Below are positions 7,729-14,141 of a stretch of 32,409 nucleotides of DNA, piece after piece. The notes under the pieces were generated by a model. It was given only the letters and a program-made list of their open reading frames with translations, was not told where the DNA came from and did not search any database. Position 1 is the first letter of the stretch. Each line of letters starts with the position of its first letter. Position numbers and translations under genes: made by a program. Source of the DNA: a virus; the IMG/VR virus record IMGVR_UViG_3300021368_000083, positions 1-32,409 of that record. One strand, written 5' to 3'.

Positions 7729-8019
7729 TCACTCGGTATCTGCTGCGATAGTATCATCTTCCTGAGTTTCATTAGCATTAATGTCAGCATTAGCAAGAGT
7801 AACTAAATGCTCTGCTTTGTGACGTGTTGCTCCAGATGAATCGGTGTATGTAAAATACGACCACCATCCAGGTGCATTGATACCACGAGCTTTGTTCACA
7901 GATAGTGCTGCTTCTGTTTCATCAACAAAGACAACAGTTTTTGATTGTGATGACGCTGCGATGCCTCTACCAGCCTTTGTGACGTTGGCATTGCTGTCAG
8001 TTCTTCCGTATAGAGACAT
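7729..8019 (-). CDS. Conserved cyanophage protein (MSLYGRTDSNANVTK type)
   Basis: A 96-residue protein with a sequence type common in cyanomyoviruses: MSLYGRTDSNANVTKAGRG at the N-terminus, then SKTVVFVDETEAALSVNKARG and PGWWSYFTYTDSSGATRHKAE. The second half predicts a small beta-rich domain with conserved tryptophans and a TRHKAEH segment; the tail is acidic (NANETQEDDTIAADTE). No enzymatic motif is visible. A good GGAG site lies four to five bases before the ATG at 8019, and a TATAAATA late promoter lies 33 bases upstream, so it should be expressed with virion genes. A structural role is plausible but not demonstrated. Confidence 0.85.
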   Translation of the reverse strand: MSLYGRTDSNANVTKAGRGIAASSQSKTVVFVDETEAALSVNKARGINAPGWWSYFTYTDSSGATRHKAEHLVTLANADINANETQEDDTIAADTE

Positions 8020-8051
8020 GGGTTCTCCAGTAAATGACTTTATCTAAATTT

Positions 8052-8059
8052 TATTTATA
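8052..8059 (-). promoter_or_regulatory. T4-type late promoter (TATAAATA)
   Basis: The minus strand carries an exact TATAAATA, the T4 late-promoter core recognised by gp55-type sigma factor with host polymerase. It lies 33 bases before the ATG at 8019, immediately after the terminator-like hairpin at 8065-8082. A terminator followed by a late promoter separates this gene group from the 67-residue gene upstream. Confidence 0.75.
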
Positions 8060-8064
8060 AGAAA

Positions 8065-8082
8065 GGGGGACTATTGTCCCCC
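8065..8082 (-). terminator. Stem-loop terminator after the 67-residue gene
   Basis: A perfect seven-base-pair stem, GGGGGAC with GTCCCCC, closes a four-base loop six bases after the stop of the 8089-8292 gene. On the minus strand it is followed by TTTC and further T-rich sequence, a moderately good rho-independent terminator that merges into the next late promoter. Confidence 0.7.
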
Positions 8083-8088
8083 GTCCTA

Positions 8089-8292
8089 TCACGCTTCTTC
8101 GCGTGTTTGGATTGCTTTGGTTACAACTTCTAGAAGTTGGTCATCCATTTCGGTCTTAGTGAGTTTAACTGCCTTACCTAGAATTGCTAGGCAAATGTCA
8201 ATTAGTTTTTCTCCTAGTTCCTCATTCTCAGGAATGTTGTCTACAGCATCGCGAATGACTTTAGATGCTAGTGGTAGTAAAAATGAAAGCAT
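8089..8292 (-). CDS. Small helical protein of unknown function
   Basis: A 67-residue protein, MLSFLLPLASKVIRDAVDNI followed by a helical acidic/basic region (NEELGEKLIDICLAILGKAVKL, DDQLLEVVTKAIQTREEA). The N-terminal hydrophobic stretch is only about 12 residues, so it is more likely an amphipathic membrane-surface helix than a full span. Similar short proteins occur in several phages, but I know no assigned function. It is a single-gene unit: a late-promoter-like element (8318-8325) precedes it by 26 bases and a terminator hairpin follows within seven. Such an independent unit suggests a need for separate expression, as for lysis or abundant virion proteins; this is inference. Confidence 0.75.
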   Translation of the reverse strand: MLSFLLPLASKVIRDAVDNIPENEELGEKLIDICLAILGKAVKLTKTEMDDQLLEVVTKAIQTREEA

Positions 8293-8317
8293 GATCTTAA
8301 TTACAAGGTGCAGTAAC

Positions 8318-8325
8318 TATTTATT
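8318..8325 (-). promoter_or_regulatory. T4-type late promoter (AATAAATA)
   Basis: The minus strand reads AATAAATA, a NATAAATA late-promoter match, 26 bases before the ATG at 8292 and overlapping the stop of the upstream 42-residue gene. Its position matches the spacing seen at 1311, 8052 and 9014. Confidence 0.6.
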
Positions 8326-8449
8326 TAACACCCATCTTCTGTCCGTTATTATCCTTAATCTGTGGCATTACTTCCACAGTTTTCTTCTTTGACTTCCTTT
8401 CTTTGTCCTTAGACTCACACTCTTCACGTAGTTGTCTGAAGTTTTTCAT
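8321..8449 (-). CDS. Very small protein, MKNFRQLREE type
   Basis: A 42-residue gene beginning MKNFRQLREECESKDKE and ending NNGQKMGVK. It is supported by an ATGA overlap of its start (8449) with the stop of the 8446-8985 gene, an arrangement repeated throughout the window. The protein is very hydrophilic and lysine-rich with no predicted fold. Its N-terminus resembles that of the 70-residue protein at 9006-9218 (MKDFKKLREQ), and both recall the short capsid-targeting peptides of T4 internal proteins. Function unknown. Confidence 0.65.
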   Translation of the reverse strand: MKNFRQLREECESKDKERKSKKKTVEVMPQIKDNNGQKMGVK

Positions 8450-8985
8450 TTTTTCTTGCTCATTCCAATGATTTTACTGACCTTCTTACGACGTGCTAGA
8501 AGATACTTGTCGGACTTATCGTGATCTCCATCATTATCAACGTCCTTATCTTCCTTACCTACTGGGTCAAGTTTCTTTTCTTTGATCTCCTCACCTTCTG
8601 GTTCAAAACCTGCCTTAACACAGTTGTCAACACGCTTACCACCCTTCATCTTGGTGCCCATTTGCTTGTAACCTTTCCAGCAAGCTTTGCCATCAAGACC
8701 TTTCTTCTTCTCAATGATGATTACTTCACCATCAACTTCAATCTCTTCACGCTCAAGAACAACCTCTTCAGCAACTGACTTTTCTTTCTTGTCAATCTTT
8801 TTCTTTTTCTTGGTAACGTCCTCTACTTCAGCACCATGAGATTGAGGATCCATACCCTCAAATGCCTCAGGAATATTGCTACCTTGGAAGCAATCACCGT
8901 CCATCCATTGAGTATACATCTCCATTAGAGATGCAGAATAGGCATCATTATGCACTACTTTATTAACAGGTCTCTGCTTATCCAT
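8446..8985 (-). CDS. Acidic/basic low-complexity protein with EF-hand-like loop
   Basis: A 179-residue cyanophage protein. Residues 1-30 include a tryptophan-containing N-terminal region (LMEMYTQWMDGD). Residues 56-95 are a run of lysine and glutamate. A compact motif KKKGLDGKACWKGYKQMGTK with a second cysteine in VDNCVKAGF (residues 94-126) recurs, from memory, in several cyanophage proteins. Residues 148-159 (DVDNDGDHDKSD) fit an EF-hand/dockerin-type calcium loop, with D at 1, 3, 5, 7, 9 and 12 and G at 6, followed by a basic helix (KYLLARRKKVSKII). No catalytic motif is visible. A TATAAATA promoter lies 28 bases before the ATG at 8985, pointing to late, probably virion-related expression. 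Confidence 0.8.
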   Translation of the reverse strand: MDKQRPVNKVVHNDAYSASLMEMYTQWMDGDCFQGSNIPEAFEGMDPQSHGAEVEDVTKKKKKIDKKEKSVAEEVVLEREEIEVDGEVIIIEKKKGLDGKACWKGYKQMGTKMKGGKRVDNCVKAGFEPEGEEIKEKKLDPVGKEDKDVDNDGDHDKSDKYLLARRKKVSKIIGMSKKK

Positions 8986-9005
8986 TGTTTAAAATTGAAG
9001 ATCTT

Positions 9006-9218
9006 CTATGGTTTATTTATAGCACGAATGTCTTTTACCCACTCTCTAAACATCCTTCCGTCCTCTGTAACCACAATTGCATAGTTCACACCAGTGCGAT
9101 GAACGGTTCCTTTGTCACCAGTTCTAGCAGACATAACGATATCTCCCTCAGAAATCACATCATTCTGACGATGTGCTTGGCGGAGTGCTTGTTCTCTCAG
9201 TTTCTTGAAATCTTTCAT
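9006..9218 (-). CDS. Small SH3/KOW-like domain protein
   Basis: A 70-residue protein with a charged N-terminal peptide, MKDFKKLREQALRQAHRQND, then a small beta-barrel-like domain. That domain reads GDIVMSARTGDKGTVHRTG, NYAIVVTEDGRMFREWV, a pattern of short strands and glycine turns like SH3 or KOW folds. The start at 9218 is fixed by ATGA overlap with the nucleotidyltransferase stop. The last ten codons contain the late promoter for the next gene. Related small proteins with an MKxFxxL beginning are frequent in cyanomyoviruses. A nucleic-acid or virion-binding role is possible; I assign no function. Confidence 0.75.
   Translation of the reverse strand: MKDFKKLREQALRQAHRQNDVISEGDIVMSARTGDKGTVHRTGVNYAIVVTEDGRMFREWVKDIRAINKP
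9014..9021 (-). promoter_or_regulatory. T4-type late promoter (TATAAATA)
   Basis: An exact TATAAATA on the minus strand, 29 bases before the ATG at 8985 and lying inside the 3' end of the 9006-9218 gene. The same spacing to the start codon is seen at the other NATAAATA sites. It would let the 8985-8321 genes be transcribed late, independently of the cassette upstream. Confidence 0.75.
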
Positions 9219-9778
9219 TTAAAATTAGCGGGCAAATTTGCCTTTATCTCTTGCATAAGAGCACGGCAATCATTATCATTTAATGCTCTAGGAATGCCAG
9301 AACGAAATGTTTTAAAGTCACCAGCAAATGCAGCGCGTCTCATTTTCGTTCCTGAAATAGCGAATGTATCACCATCAGCGTCTCTACTCCCAGAAGATTT
9401 TATTTCAATCTTCCTGAATGAGAAATCCTTTCCGTTATATTTATGGAGGAATTGCATAGCAGCAACTCTATCCGAACCTACAAGGAATATCACTTCATTA
9501 TATCCAGCAAGCATCAAATCCTGAAGGATAGCAACAGGTTGTTTTGGTCCAGAAAATATTTTACCACGATGTTCTGGGAACATCTTATTCATGTAATGTA
9601 ATTTGCGATCTGGTGGGAGAGGATTGCTACCTTTCTTATCTACAGTTTGTGAAATGTAGATGCGATAGTCGTGCGACCCTGCTGCTTGTTTCACACCAGC
9701 AAAATTCTCTTTATGTCCAGTTGTTGGTGGTTGAAACCTACCAAAAGTAAAATAACACTTGTTGCAATTTAACGCCAT
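9215..9778 (-). CDS. Nucleotidyltransferase of the HIGH-motif (cytidylyltransferase-like) superfamily
   Basis: This 187-residue enzyme belongs to the superfamily that transfers a nucleotide to phosphate-bearing substrates, such as NMN or phosphopantetheine adenylyltransferases and CTP-dependent cytidylyltransferases. The N-terminal nucleotide-binding signature is FTFGRFQPPTTGH at about residues 10-22, with TTGH as the HxGH motif. The C-terminal ISGTKMRRAA corresponds to the ISxTxxR motif. A Rossmann strand follows the substrate region (EVIFLVGSDRVAAMQFL). Related genes are common in cyanomyoviruses, but the substrate is not known. The ATG at 9778 overlaps the ligase-like gene by ten bases, so the two are coupled. 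NAD or nucleotide-sugar metabolism and RNA 5'-end chemistry are possible roles. Confidence 0.85.
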   Translation of the reverse strand: MALNCNKCYFTFGRFQPPTTGHKENFAGVKQAAGSHDYRIYISQTVDKKGSNPLPPDRKLHYMNKMFPEHRGKIFSGPKQPVAILQDLMLAGYNEVIFLVGSDRVAAMQFLHKYNGKDFSFRKIEIKSSGSRDADGDTFAISGTKMRRAAFAGDFKTFRSGIPRALNDNDCRALMQEIKANLPANFK

Positions 9779-10962
9779 TGCTTCTGAAGAGTAAAGTTAT
9801 TGTATGCAAACTCCATGCGATTGACAAACTTGATCATGCTGCCATCTTTGTGAAGAACATATCCTTCAGGAGTAGTAACCTTATATCCTTTTTCAGTCTG
9901 AACGTATGTTCTAAACTCTTCTAGGTGGTCAAGTTTATCTATAACCATTTGTTTAACTGCCTGAAGCTCTTTATATAAAGCAAGCATTGACTTGAATTTA
10001 TATACATTATCTACCACGTAATTCTGACTGCCATATACAAGATTTCTTTTTGCAGTTAGGTTCGCAACAGTTTTAATTTTTGATAGTTCCTTCTCCATCT
10101 TGTCACCATAGAAATTGAGCATGTCATACATCGCTTCATCTACATTTCCTATGCTACGAGCATTTTTAATTTCATTATTAAAAAATTGTTTGAGGTAAGA
10201 TGCTATATGAAATTTTTTATCTCCTGTTGTACCAGTTTTTGCTACCAATTCATCAAGAAAATCACCACACATCTGACACATGCGTTCAATCTTAGAGATG
10301 TAGTTATCAAACTTTTGCATCTCAGTTGATGTAAACCCAACCTTATGCATTGGAGTATCATTTTTTACTACTAAAGCATCATTAGACCCATCTACATCAG
10401 CTCCTGCAAGTGCTTGCATAGATTGAAAATCATCGCCTCTATAATGTGTATGAAATACTACTCCAATCTTTGCTCTACCTGCTGCTACTCCGATAGGATG
10501 GTCAGTAGGAATACCATATGTAATAGTATTAGGTCTAAAGGTATGCAGTTTTTCACCTTTAATAACTTCAGTCTTTAATGTTGAACTAGTAAACAATAAG
10601 TCTCCCTGTACTATCCCTTTTATACCTAGGGTAGAAAAGTATCTCAAAGAGAATTTTAATTTCTCTGCTAAATCTCCCTCATAATATAGATCAACATCAA
10701 CATCTGTATAACAAATCTTTGGTGTTTTTGCAAAGACAGATTTAGTACCAACAAAAAACATTCCACTGTTAGGATCTGTTCCACATATAACTGATGGAGC
10801 ACCATCCCACTTGGTTTGCATGAAACCACCACTATCTTCCTGACCTAACATCTTACGAAGTTCTTTTAAAAAAGATACAGCAGCTTTACAACCCTCAACT
10901 CCATAGTTAAGCATCTCATCTTCTAGATGTTCTAGGTGTTTTAGTTGTTTAATATTTGCCAT
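9769..10962 (-). CDS. Uncharacterised protein with ligase-like nucleotidyltransferase motifs
   Basis: A 397-residue protein of a cyanophage family without known function. By eye it carries the order of motifs of DNA/RNA ligases and capping enzymes. Motif I is K51-WDG (MQTKWDGAPSV). A GE-type motif III appears as IVQGDLLF (residues 117-124). Candidates for motif IV are NDALVVKND (193-202) and, nearer the end, EGYVLHKDG (366-374). A motif-V-like SMIKFVNR follows at 375-382. About 160 mainly helical residues (cysteine pair CQMC near 235) separate the two halves. If real, K51 would be the adenylated lysine. The start shares one base with the upstream stop (TAATG), and the next gene is another nucleotidyltransferase. 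The motif reading is inference; a structural or capsid-related role cannot be excluded. Confidence 0.55.
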   Translation of the reverse strand: MANIKQLKHLEHLEDEMLNYGVEGCKAAVSFLKELRKMLGQEDSGGFMQTKWDGAPSVICGTDPNSGMFFVGTKSVFAKTPKICYTDVDVDLYYEGDLAEKLKFSLRYFSTLGIKGIVQGDLLFTSSTLKTEVIKGEKLHTFRPNTITYGIPTDHPIGVAAGRAKIGVVFHTHYRGDDFQSMQALAGADVDGSNDALVVKNDTPMHKVGFTSTEMQKFDNYISKIERMCQMCGDFLDELVAKTGTTGDKKFHIASYLKQFFNNEIKNARSIGNVDEAMYDMLNFYGDKMEKELSKIKTVANLTAKRNLVYGSQNYVVDNVYKFKSMLALYKELQAVKQMVIDKLDHLEEFRTYVQTEKGYKVTTPEGYVLHKDGSMIKFVNRMEFAYNNFTLQKQWR

Positions 10963-12113
10963 TAGTCGTTAAATACCGTTGCAATACTTTCACCCTTCAT
11001 TTTGTATCCTGACTGTAACTTGTCTGGGTATACACGATCTGGATCTGCAGCAGACCCTTTATCTGAAGTATTTCTTATGTTGAAAGACATGTCAAGCAGT
11101 GGAGTTTTCAGATTAATATTGACTCTCTTTGCACCACCAGTTTCACCACCATATGATATTGATACATTACTAGCACTGGATGCTTTGTTCAAAAATGCCT
11201 CATCAATTTCCATATGTTTTATCTTACCTTTGTTAAGATGAACATAATGGAATCCATATCCCAAGGAACCTTTGATAAGTTCTTTCAACAATGCCTTGTT
11301 ATAGTTTGGAGAAGAATCTAATACTTTAAAGTTCCTATTCCCTGATTGGTATTCATTAAAAGTTCTACAAAATAATTCTTCATCTAATCCAAAAGTTTTC
11401 ATCAAAGCTTTACCAGCTTCGGTTGTAATCTGAGATGCTTTTACTTGATCAACTGGAAATACTTCTTTCTTCAATCCCAGATTAGATAGATTAGTAGTTC
11501 CACTCATCTTTAATGAGAGGTAATATTTGTGCAATGGTTTTCCTTTACACTTAGATTCTAAAGTTAAGTCAGTAACTGTAGCACCAATATTATATCCAGT
11601 TGATGGTGACGCAGTTCCTATTTGCCAATGTCCATTGACAATCTTCATAGGTCTAGGTTTATTTTCTGCACCTTCTGCAATTACTCTTATTGCAATACAA
11701 TCCTCAAGGTGATAATGTTTTACTAAACCGTAAATAAAATCTTTGTATTTGTTACTCGCTAAGTCGTCTGGATTTTCAATCCAGTCATTGATACCTGCTT
11801 CTAGTTGTTCTTCAAATAAATTACCTCTATTACCTGTACCACGATTACCTCTACTACCATCACCAAAGTCAAAATTGAGAGAGGTTAGTTTTAGTTTCCT
11901 TTTTATCTCTGCCTTTGTAAATTCTGTCTGTAATGCTCTAGCAATCTTTACTGCTTTTTTGTTACTCGGATTAAATGCAAGAGGATTCTCCATGCCATAT
12001 GTAGTGACAAGATAATTCCATAACCTCAATGCTTCTGCTGCTGCAGCATTATCCATATGCTTTACAGAAGAACCTGCATCAGAAAACGTAGACGGTATTA
12101 AATTATAAGCCAT
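10962..12113 (-). CDS. Uncharacterised protein, possible PD-(D/E)XK-type nuclease
   Basis: A 383-residue protein I do not recognise from a named family. After a helical N-terminal region there is a glycine/arginine-rich patch (GDGSRGNRGTGNRGN, 85-98). It is followed by FEEQLEAGIND (E101/E102), VTDLTLESK (D182, E186) and YYLSLKMSGTTN (K202). The order E, D, then xLK after a strand is what a PD-(D/E)XK nuclease core could look like, but serine stands where the acidic residue normally precedes the lysine, so the call is weak. The ATG at 12113 has an excellent GGGGAGG site seven bases upstream, formed by one arm of the preceding terminator. It is the first gene of a tightly overlapping cassette with two nucleotidyltransferase-like proteins. 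Confidence 0.5.
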   Translation of the reverse strand: MAYNLIPSTFSDAGSSVKHMDNAAAAEALRLWNYLVTTYGMENPLAFNPSNKKAVKIARALQTEFTKAEIKRKLKLTSLNFDFGDGSRGNRGTGNRGNLFEEQLEAGINDWIENPDDLASNKYKDFIYGLVKHYHLEDCIAIRVIAEGAENKPRPMKIVNGHWQIGTASPSTGYNIGATVTDLTLESKCKGKPLHKYYLSLKMSGTTNLSNLGLKKEVFPVDQVKASQITTEAGKALMKTFGLDEELFCRTFNEYQSGNRNFKVLDSSPNYNKALLKELIKGSLGYGFHYVHLNKGKIKHMEIDEAFLNKASSASNVSISYGGETGGAKRVNINLKTPLLDMSFNIRNTSDKGSAADPDRVYPDKLQSGYKMKGESIATVFND

Positions 12114-12149
12114 AAAAAAACCTCCCCGTCTAGTTATTTAGAGGGGAGG
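12114..12149 (-). terminator. Terminator of mazG that also supplies the next ribosome site
   Basis: On the minus strand the stem CCTCCCC (12149-12143) pairs with GGGGAGG (12127-12121), extended by TCTA/TAGA, and is followed by seven Ts (12120-12114). This is a textbook rho-independent terminator, nine bases after the mazG stop. The seven Ts run directly into the ATG of the next gene, so the downstream arm GGGGAGG is also a near-perfect ribosome-binding site at seven-base spacing. Formation of the stem would hide that site. Confidence 0.85.
12135..12142 (-). promoter_or_regulatory. Late-promoter-like element inside the terminator hairpin (TCTAAATA)
   Basis: The minus strand reads TCTAAATA, one mismatch from TATAAATA, within the upper stem and loop of the mazG terminator, 22 bases before the ATG at 12113. 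The distance to the start codon matches the exact late promoters at 1311, 8318 and 9014. It would explain how the cassette is transcribed after a terminator. The mismatch at the second position makes it tentative. Confidence 0.35.
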
Positions 12150-12157
12150 ATGTTACA

Positions 12158-12562
12158 TTATCGGTCATTTGCTGCCCTGACTTCAGATCGTTTGATCTCA
12201 AACTTACCGCCAGGATAACGTTTCTCTAGTTTTTTCACATTCCGTTCAATGACTTCATCAAAAGAGACATCCAATGCCATTGTTGCTTGAGCGACATACC
12301 ATAGAAGGTCACCCAACTCAATAATAAGATGCTCACGGTTATCTTCGTTCCAAGGTTTTCCTTGGAAAACCATCTTCTTAATGATTTCAAGAAACTCACC
12401 CCCTTCAGCATTAATCCCAACACCAGCAGTAAGAAGACGCTCAATATTGGCACCCTCACGATCCAACTCGCCAATACGATCAGCGAAATCAACAAAGTTT
12501 GTTGAAGCCTCCGAAGTGACTTCTGAAACAAACTCTTCATAGCGATTAAAATTGATAGTCAT
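12158..12562 (-). CDS. mazG: MazG-like nucleotide pyrophosphohydrolase
   Basis: This 134-residue protein belongs to the MazG/all-alpha NTP pyrophosphatase family, which hydrolyses nucleoside triphosphates to monophosphates and pyrophosphate. The metal-binding helices are visible as EGGEFLEIIKK (residues 53-63) and HLIIELGDLLWYV (78-90), giving the E-x2-E plus E-x2-D arrangement. The C-terminal region DEVIERNVKKLEKRYPGGKF is a family hallmark. mazG is a common auxiliary gene of cyanomyoviruses, thought to adjust nucleotide pools or stress signalling; its true substrate in phages is debated. It follows the halogenase by one base and ends just before a strong terminator, so it is the last gene of its operon. 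Confidence 0.93.
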   Translation of the reverse strand: MTINFNRYEEFVSEVTSEASTNFVDFADRIGELDREGANIERLLTAGVGINAEGGEFLEIIKKMVFQGKPWNEDNREHLIIELGDLLWYVAQATMALDVSFDEVIERNVKKLEKRYPGGKFEIKRSEVRAANDR

Positions 12563-12563
12563 A

Positions 12564-14141
12564 TTAAGAATAAATGTTTTGTTGTAGAAATTCGTAAGAT
12601 GTTGGAAGTGTAAGAACTTTTTCCTCTAGTATTTTAACATAGTTTCTAAATTCCTTGTAGAGTTTATCAACATCATCTTGAAGATTATCTTTCGCAGAAT
12701 CTGAGAAGACTTTATAAAGATAATCTGCATAAGGAACATGTCCCATGCCTGCCATGATATATGCAATACCATGTTTTTCAGGATCCCATCTGTGTGCTAG
12801 AGAATGCATCTGATGTACATTTTCATAGTGATTTGTTGATCCATTATCATATGAAATATGAACTTTTCTTTGTGCAAACAATCTAGGATCAGAAAGTTTA
12901 AACCAGTCTTTAAGTTCAGTTTGATATTTCCAGTAAGGAGTATCACTTCTTTGAGAAAGTTTATAATGAAGAGAAACAAAATACATGTATCCAGTTACAA
13001 CTAACTGACAAGTATAGTTGTAAGAGTCTCTATCAAAACCAGTAATATTATACTTACGTCTATCAAGAATTTCAATTAGTTGCTCAATCATTTCATGGGT
13101 AGACACAAGTCCTGTAGATTCTAGTGGTTCAATAAAACCAAACGCAAGACCTACACCAACTACATTTTTAACCCATCCTCTTTCTCTCACTCCATGTCGG
13201 ATATTAATCTTACGAATATCAATATCTTCATTACCTACATGTTTTTTAAACTCCTTTTCTGCATCATCATCACTGATAAAATCACTAGAGTAAACATATC
13301 CAGATCCCATACGATTCCATAAAGGAATATTCCATGACCATCCACTACTTAATGCTGTGCAATTGGTAACGTTGCAGAGCTCTGTCTTTTTATCTTTATA
13401 TGGTAAATGAGTTGCAATAGCTCTATCGTTATCTAACCATGGTTTGAAAGAAACAAACTCAGATCCCATTTCCTTTTCTAGGAGTAAAGATTTAAATCCA
13501 GTACAATCAACATACAGATCTGCAGAGTATTCAGTTCCAGAATCTCCAACTAAAGAAGTGATGTATCCGTCTTCATCTTTTTTTACGGCAACAACATCGT
13601 CAATGTAATGCTTTGCTTTCTTACAGAATCTTTTCTTAAGAAACTTTCCAAAAAGACCAGCATCAAAATGATATGCCGAATCTTTTTTCAATGAGAATTG
13701 AAATTCAAAACCAGGATTGTCAGTCATCCTATTATGTTTTGCTAACCAATAAGCCTGATTCATAAACTCATTGAAAGAGTCTGGTCCCAAATCATATTTT
13801 GCGCGGACAACAGACCACCTACCAAAAGAATCTTCATTATGATACCCTGCAAATGGGTATTCAAATACCTCACCATTACCATCTCTAAAATTAGTAAATC
13901 TAATTGAAGTTTTATAGGTGGCATTGCAATGAGGCATCCACTCTTTATCTTCAATTTCAAGAATATAATTCAAATAAGAATTAAATTTAGTAATAGTAGA
14001 TTCACCTACTCCAACTGGATTGGAATTCTTTCCTTCAATAACAGATACTTTAATATCTTTACCAAATTTTTTACATAAAGCAGCAGCAGTCATCCAACCA
14101 GATGACCCACCGCCAACAACCATAATACTTTTAATCTTCAT
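12564..14141 (-). CDS. FAD-dependent tryptophan-halogenase-like protein
   Basis: A 525-residue flavoprotein of the PrnA/tryptophan halogenase family, which uses FADH2, oxygen and halide to halogenate aromatic substrates. The FAD-binding GxGxxG-type loop is VVGGGSSGW (about residues 8-16). The GVGEST segment follows at 44-49, and a lysine in NATYKTSIRF (K77) stands where the catalytic lysine of PrnA is found. The diagnostic WxWxIP motif is intact as GWSWNIPL (268-273), and FIEPLESTG (about 336-344) supplies the conserved glutamate region. Length is as expected for PrnA-type enzymes. The start at 14141 is fixed by ATGA overlap with the gp41 stop. Genes like this are annotated in some cyanomyoviruses, but their substrate is unknown and a flavin reductase partner is not in this window. 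Confidence 0.92.
   Translation of the reverse strand: MKIKSIMVVGGGSSGWMTAAALCKKFGKDIKVSVIEGKNSNPVGVGESTITKFNSYLNYILEIEDKEWMPHCNATYKTSIRFTNFRDGNGEVFEYPFAGYHNEDSFGRWSVVRAKYDLGPDSFNEFMNQAYWLAKHNRMTDNPGFEFQFSLKKDSAYHFDAGLFGKFLKKRFCKKAKHYIDDVVAVKKDEDGYITSLVGDSGTEYSADLYVDCTGFKSLLLEKEMGSEFVSFKPWLDNDRAIATHLPYKDKKTELCNVTNCTALSSGWSWNIPLWNRMGSGYVYSSDFISDDDAEKEFKKHVGNEDIDIRKINIRHGVRERGWVKNVVGVGLAFGFIEPLESTGLVSTHEMIEQLIEILDRRKYNITGFDRDSYNYTCQLVVTGYMYFVSLHYKLSQRSDTPYWKYQTELKDWFKLSDPRLFAQRKVHISYDNGSTNHYENVHQMHSLAHRWDPEKHGIAYIMAGMGHVPYADYLYKVFSDSAKDNLQDDVDKLYKEFRNYVKILEEKVLTLPTSYEFLQQNIYS

Noticed and set aside
9437-9444. CATAAATA late-promoter-like string on the minus strand
   Set aside because: Inside the nucleotidyltransferase gene and over 200 bases from the next start codon; consistent with chance.
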